DNA of 64,000 nt from Chaetorhynchus papuensis. Its lineage: Eukaryota > Chordata > Aves > Passeriformes > Rhipiduridae. Below the pieces are notes generated by a model. It did not search any database. It was given only the letters and a program-made list of their open reading frames with translations, and was not told the DNA's origin. Where the stretch lies: assembly GCA_013396525.1 (NCBI GenBank), contig VWYX01001144.1:1-64000 (forward strand), in the 5' to 3' direction. Each line of letters opens with the position of its first letter. The first letter of the stretch is position 1. This document shows positions 59,528 to 64,000 of this stretch, in pieces. The position numbers and the translations under genes are program-made.

Positions 59528-62500
59528 CTGAGAAGTGCTGGCACAAGTCAGGTGCCCACATCTCATGAGTACATTGGGAGCTATTTTCCTGTATCTAACA
59601 CAAGCATACGTCCCCTTGGAACCCTGGCTGGAATGCAATTAGTTAATTATCTAGAGGACTTTAAAACACAGGAAGCAGCAACCACAAAATGGAGCTGAGC
59701 CTGGAAGAGAAAGCTTTGTATCAGACAAATGCAACAGTAATAAATCACAGGGGTGTAATCCTGGAGAATTATTGTTGTGTTCTGTTATTTGCAACAAGTA
59801 CCCTCAACAACTACTGCCAGAGAGTCCCTGCCTTTCATTTTTTCCCAAGTGTTCAGTGATAACAAGCCACATCTGATTAATCCTCCTGCCTTTGGGGGTT
59901 ATGGACACTAAGCACAAACCAGTCCAAGTTAGGGCACTCTGACCTATCTGACAAAAAACTGCTGCCCAGTGCCACTGAAAGAGATGGAAAATATAAATCT
60001 GGAATGGCTCATACCCACAGTTTGGATTAATATTTTCCTTACCCAGTAGCAATTAGAACACCATCAAGAAAGTGAAAGGTGGCAAGGGGAGACGGCTGTG
60101 ATGTTTTTATTTGTTAAATGATACAATGCAGAAGCCAAGCTCACCCCTAACAGCACACTAGTCAGAAGGCCAGCAGTCAGCTACCAGAAAGGGCCTGCTT
60201 TTCATAAAGACCCCTCCCCTGGCTCTGCCTTTCTTCTTGTGTGCTCAGCTGGAGCAATTAAGAGAATAATCTGTAGGAAGCCTACCCCCAAAAGCCTCTC
60301 ACAGCCTTCTCCAGCTGTTTCCTTCTTTTTGTTGCCCACAAACCCAAGCTCTGAAGAGATGATTCACCTCAGCAGGACTCCAAACTCTGCATCTGCTCTG
60401 GGGGCATAATCTGTGCTGGGTATATGGAAATGGTCTTTAAACTAATGGAGTCACTACACCAAGCAAAAATCCCCTTCTCTGAATCCACCCACAAAGGGTT
60501 TATTCTCAATTTTATTTCTAGATGAGCATTTTCATCTTCCTTTTTTAATCATCATAATGCTGTTTTGCAACATGCATTGCTCCTCTAAAAGGACCTTACT
60601 GCACTTTATAAATGCAAAGCAGCATCATCTTTTTATAGATTCAGACACTTCTACAGTGGCTTGTCCAGCAACACAGAGAAAATCCCTGGAAGAAGCAGAA
60701 CTGGCATTCAGTGACCATAAGCTCTCCCAAACCATAATGCTGCCCCAAAACCAACAGAGATACAGAAATATGTTTTTAAAATGGATTTAAGCTTCCCATT
60801 CACCAAGAAAATAGTGTTCCACCTTAATTACAGCAAGTGATTGGAAAAAAGCTGTCTGGAATGCCTGTGAAGTATGGAAAGTGTCCCTATCCAGGGAGAA
60901 ATCCACAGTGAAACTGAGATGGAGGGAGAGGGCAGGAGGATTCCATGGGCAAGGAGGAAAGTTTCAATTTGCTGTTCCAAAGGAATTCCACTGCTTTGGA
61001 AATCATGGAGGGTTTTTTTGTGGCTCCCTTTTTTGTGCTTCCACGTAGGAACACATTCATATAGGCTGAGGAAGGGAAAAGGTGAATGATTTTTTCCTAT
61101 TTATACAGAATGAGTACAGATATTTCCTCCCAGGACACATGTGGAAGTTTCTGCAACTCCGTACTTTACTGGGAAACACCCCACTATATGGCTGGTCACT
61201 CCAGACATTGTCCAGAGAAGCTCCTCTGGTATAAAGCTAAAGGAAACTCAAACTCAACTTTATAGCCAGTAAATACAATTTTCCCATCTCAGGAAAGAAT
61301 ACTTATTTTCTGTGAAGCCCAGAGAAGTCAGAGAAATGCAGAATAAAGTAGTAATTTTCATCACTCAATGGTTTCCTGGCTAAAAATTTCCTACGGATAG
61401 CAGAAATTTCTCTCACAGATGCTGAACAGGCCCATTTCCACTCTCTGGAGACCAAAAATTCTCTTTTGAACTCCTGGGACTGTGAATTGTCACTCCCTTT
61501 CACATTCATTACCTAGCTACCATCTGCCAGGAACTAATAAAAACAACAGTTACCTCATGGTCCTACGATAACTAATCTCATCACCTTTGGAGAATCATTA
61601 ACAAAGAAGAAATGCAAGTTTAATAATCCCTCCCTTGGGATTTGGAGTGCTGGACATGTATTATCATAACTGAAATTCATTTTTGTTGTATATTCCAGAA
61701 CACGAGCTTCCACATAAGACAGAAAAACTAAAGACTAGGAAACAAAGCCTGGGAAAGTCGTGCATTGTGCTTTGCTTCCCCAGGGAGGAGAGCATGAAAC
61801 GTGGTCCAAAGCTCAGACTGAAGCTTAGCTGTGCACCAGTCTTACTAAAATAATTCAATACAGAAAAGGACCCCATAACCCCAAAAAGAACATGAAAAGG
61901 ACTCTTAGATTATGTTCTCGCTTCTGAAGCGTAACAGAACCTACTCATTGTCACAGCATAAAAAAATGATTCTTTCAATAACAAATTTGCTGACTCCCAC
62001 TCTAGTAGACACTGTTACCCTCAAAGAGCTCAACAATCTGTTGTTTGAAATGCTTACAACATCTGCTTCTGTGTTTGTCATAAAAACATTGAAGTAAACA
62101 GGCAGCTAAAATCAAATCAGAACATCCTGGGCTGGAGGAGCCACCAGCCCAGCCAGGCAGGGTCACCCTCCTCCACAGCCCTTCAGCAGCTCCCAAAGCT
62201 CCACTCAGCTCCTCAACATCAAACCTGCTGCCACCTTCAACTACAAAGCAGAAAAGTTGTTTTTTTCCATAGGAGAGAGTTTTCAGCCCAAACACTGAAG
62301 TAACAGCAATGGATCACAAGGAGAAACAAACCTGCAATCCCAAACTCTGGATGAAGTTCACCCAGCTCCAATCCCACAGTGCATCAAGGGCAAGCAGAGG
62401 AAAATAATTTCAACAAATTCCACATTCTGTAGTGCTAAGATTATAACCTTTTCCCACAAATCTCACTTCGGTTATGGTCTCTGAACTACCTTTTAATAAA

Positions 62501-63148
62501 ATTAACTGAGAAGACTGAGGCAGGGTGGAAATCATAAACTTTGAAGGTCTAAACCCTGAAGAAACACTGCTGCTCTACCTGTACACCCAAAAGCTGCTTG
62601 GTTATTCTCATCCTTGCTGACAGCATTACTTAAAAGTAGTTAGTGCATAGTCCTCATCGAATCAAACTCTGCCTTTTGCTTAGTTCATTATCAGGATTTG
62701 AGGCCCTGCTTGCAGCCCAGAGTGAAGGGAAGTCCCAGGCAGTGACATACCCAAGCTGACAGCCCCCTGTGCTGGGGCTCCGCACCCACTCTCAGTTGCT
62801 CTGCTCTCTGCAGTCAGCTCTCTCTGCCAAATGTACTTCTCGGGACCAGAATGGCCTCATTTACTGCTCTGTGTTGGCTATTTCTGTTCATAGCACACGG
62901 CTTAATTAGGCTCTTGCAACTAAAATTACTTCTTCGGACTAATTTGTATTAGAGAATGCTTTATTGAAGGCTTAAAAACGCCACATCTCAGCTACACTTG
63001 TCCCTTGCTTTGTATCAGCTGTTTTAGGGAAATCTCCTTCATTGCAAAACTCTTGTTGCCTTGCAGGCTCCATATTCCATTTTGTCACATCCAGAAAGCT
63101 CAGGTCAAAGTTATCAACCAGCTGATATATTCTTTCCCAATAATTTAA
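59528..63148. other. Unique non-coding sequence
   Basis: About 3.6 kb with no recognised gene or mobile element. The interval 62850-63060 resembles a conserved noncoding element (GGCTTAATTAGGCTC, GACTAATTTGTATTAG). Confidence 0.4.
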
Positions 63149-63245
63149 ATCATAGACTCAGTGTTGGGAAAAGCCTCCAAGATCAAGTCCAATGTTTGAC
63201 TGAATCCCACCAGGTGCACAACATCAAAGTGCCACATCCACCTGG
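63149..63245 (-). mobile_element. CR1: CR1 LINE 3'-end fragment (antisense), old
   Basis: Starts at ATCATAGACTCAGTGTTGGG and continues AAAAGCCTCCAAGATCAAGT, CCAATGTTTGACTGAATCCC and CAAAGTGCCACATCCACC. This matches the tail type with AAGATCATCCAGTCCAACC and AAGTGCCACATCCACAC, with notable divergence. Confidence 0.78.
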
Positions 63246-64000
63246 TTTTGGAATAAAACATTAGTGAAATAATACCCACCACATTTTTCATGCAGATGCT
63301 GAAGTGAGTCCTCCCCTTCATCCCCTGAAGTCCCACAGCTGCCCAGCCCTGGCTCTGTAGTCTTTCCCAGCCTGAACTTGCTTTCCAGGTCTCCTACAAA
63401 TTCCTGCCTGAAGAAATCCCAGTTTTCCCAGGGTTCTGTCACTCCCTTGCCTTTCAGGCTCTGGCAGCACTCAGCCTTTACACGAAAGTTCTGGAAAAGC
63501 TGCCCACAGTGACACCCATTCCAAGCCCCCCAGTGCTTTGTGTTTCCCCCTGTACAACTCCAGCAGCACCATCAGCAGTCAGAGTTCAGTGTGGTTGTTA
63601 TTCCCATACATCCCATCCCACTGGAGCTGCAGGACAAGACATCACCCTTTGCAGGAAAAGGCTGCCCACGTACCCGAGGCTGGGACTGCAATCAGCTACT
63701 GAGCCATGGACTGATGAGGACCTACCCAAACGTTTAGGATTAAATTCAGTATTTCTGTTCATGTTCACGAAGACCTCAGCTCCCTGGAGTTCCCTGCACA
63801 CCTTCAGCATGACAGCAGGTCAAGTGTCTCATCCCACAGCAAATGTTTGTACTTTATGACACCAAGCAGAACGTGAATTCTGATCTATAAAATCTTTATT
63901 TTCTACTCAGGGAAATATCTAAGGCAGATGGGAAGCAGGAAGGAGAGTTAGAGAAACTCATTATTACAGAATATGAATTATTACCCACAAGTCTCTTAGG
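63246..64000. other. Unique non-coding sequence
   Basis: About 750 bp of mixed composition. Short ORFs on both strands; no recognised feature. Confidence 0.4.

Noticed and set aside
59023..59544. 173-codon minus-strand ORF with hydrophobic N-terminal part
   Set aside because: Its start lies in a CR1 scrap (NGLGWKLW is antisense CR1 tail) and the rest resembles nothing known.
1..64000. tRNA, rRNA, snRNA or known microRNA genes
   Set aside because: I looked for internal promoter boxes, TTCGAATC-type T-loops and familiar mature microRNA sequences and found none. A covariance-model search would be needed to exclude diverged ones.

Overview
This 64 kb window looks like vertebrate, specifically avian and probably songbird, nuclear DNA. 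The main evidence is about twenty 5'-truncated CR1 LINE fragments, recognisable by the 3'-UTR landmarks GTGTCCCTGCCCATGGCAG and TTGGGTTGGAAGGGACCTT. There are no L1, Alu or other mammalian repeats, transposon density is low, and CpG is depleted outside a few islands. Nothing is bacterial: there are no operons, Shine-Dalgarno-led genes or dense coding. I recognise no protein-coding gene, tRNA, rRNA or known small RNA. The window is best read as an intergenic region or the interior of one or more very large introns.

Layout. 1-2457 is AT-rich with some features of a minus-strand 3' UTR, followed by a GC-richer stretch. 2458-11452 is mostly unique sequence with five CR1 pieces. 13246-14122 is a CR1 copy carrying an internal tandem expansion (52-54 bp units) and a 311 bp N gap. 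14123-31080 is unique sequence with CR1 pieces, including two CR1 3' ends arranged head-to-tail at 26143-26533. 31105-31535 is a CpG island-like segment followed by an AT-rich candidate regulatory element. 33988-34589 is a second GC-rich minisatellite (46 bp unit) with a 229 bp N gap. 34590-64000 is again mostly unique sequence with scattered CR1 pieces, a smaller CpG cluster near 57.4-57.64 kb, and several AT-rich, homeodomain-motif-rich stretches that resemble conserved noncoding elements.

No genes can be shown to work together here. The open reading frames present are short, unrelated to any family I recognise, or caused by tandem repeats, N runs, CR1 sequence or low-complexity DNA. Of possible functional interest are the CpG island with its neighbouring element, a few exon-like intervals with good splice signals, and the two minisatellites, one of which appears to have arisen inside a CR1. 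I found no convincing new biological system.
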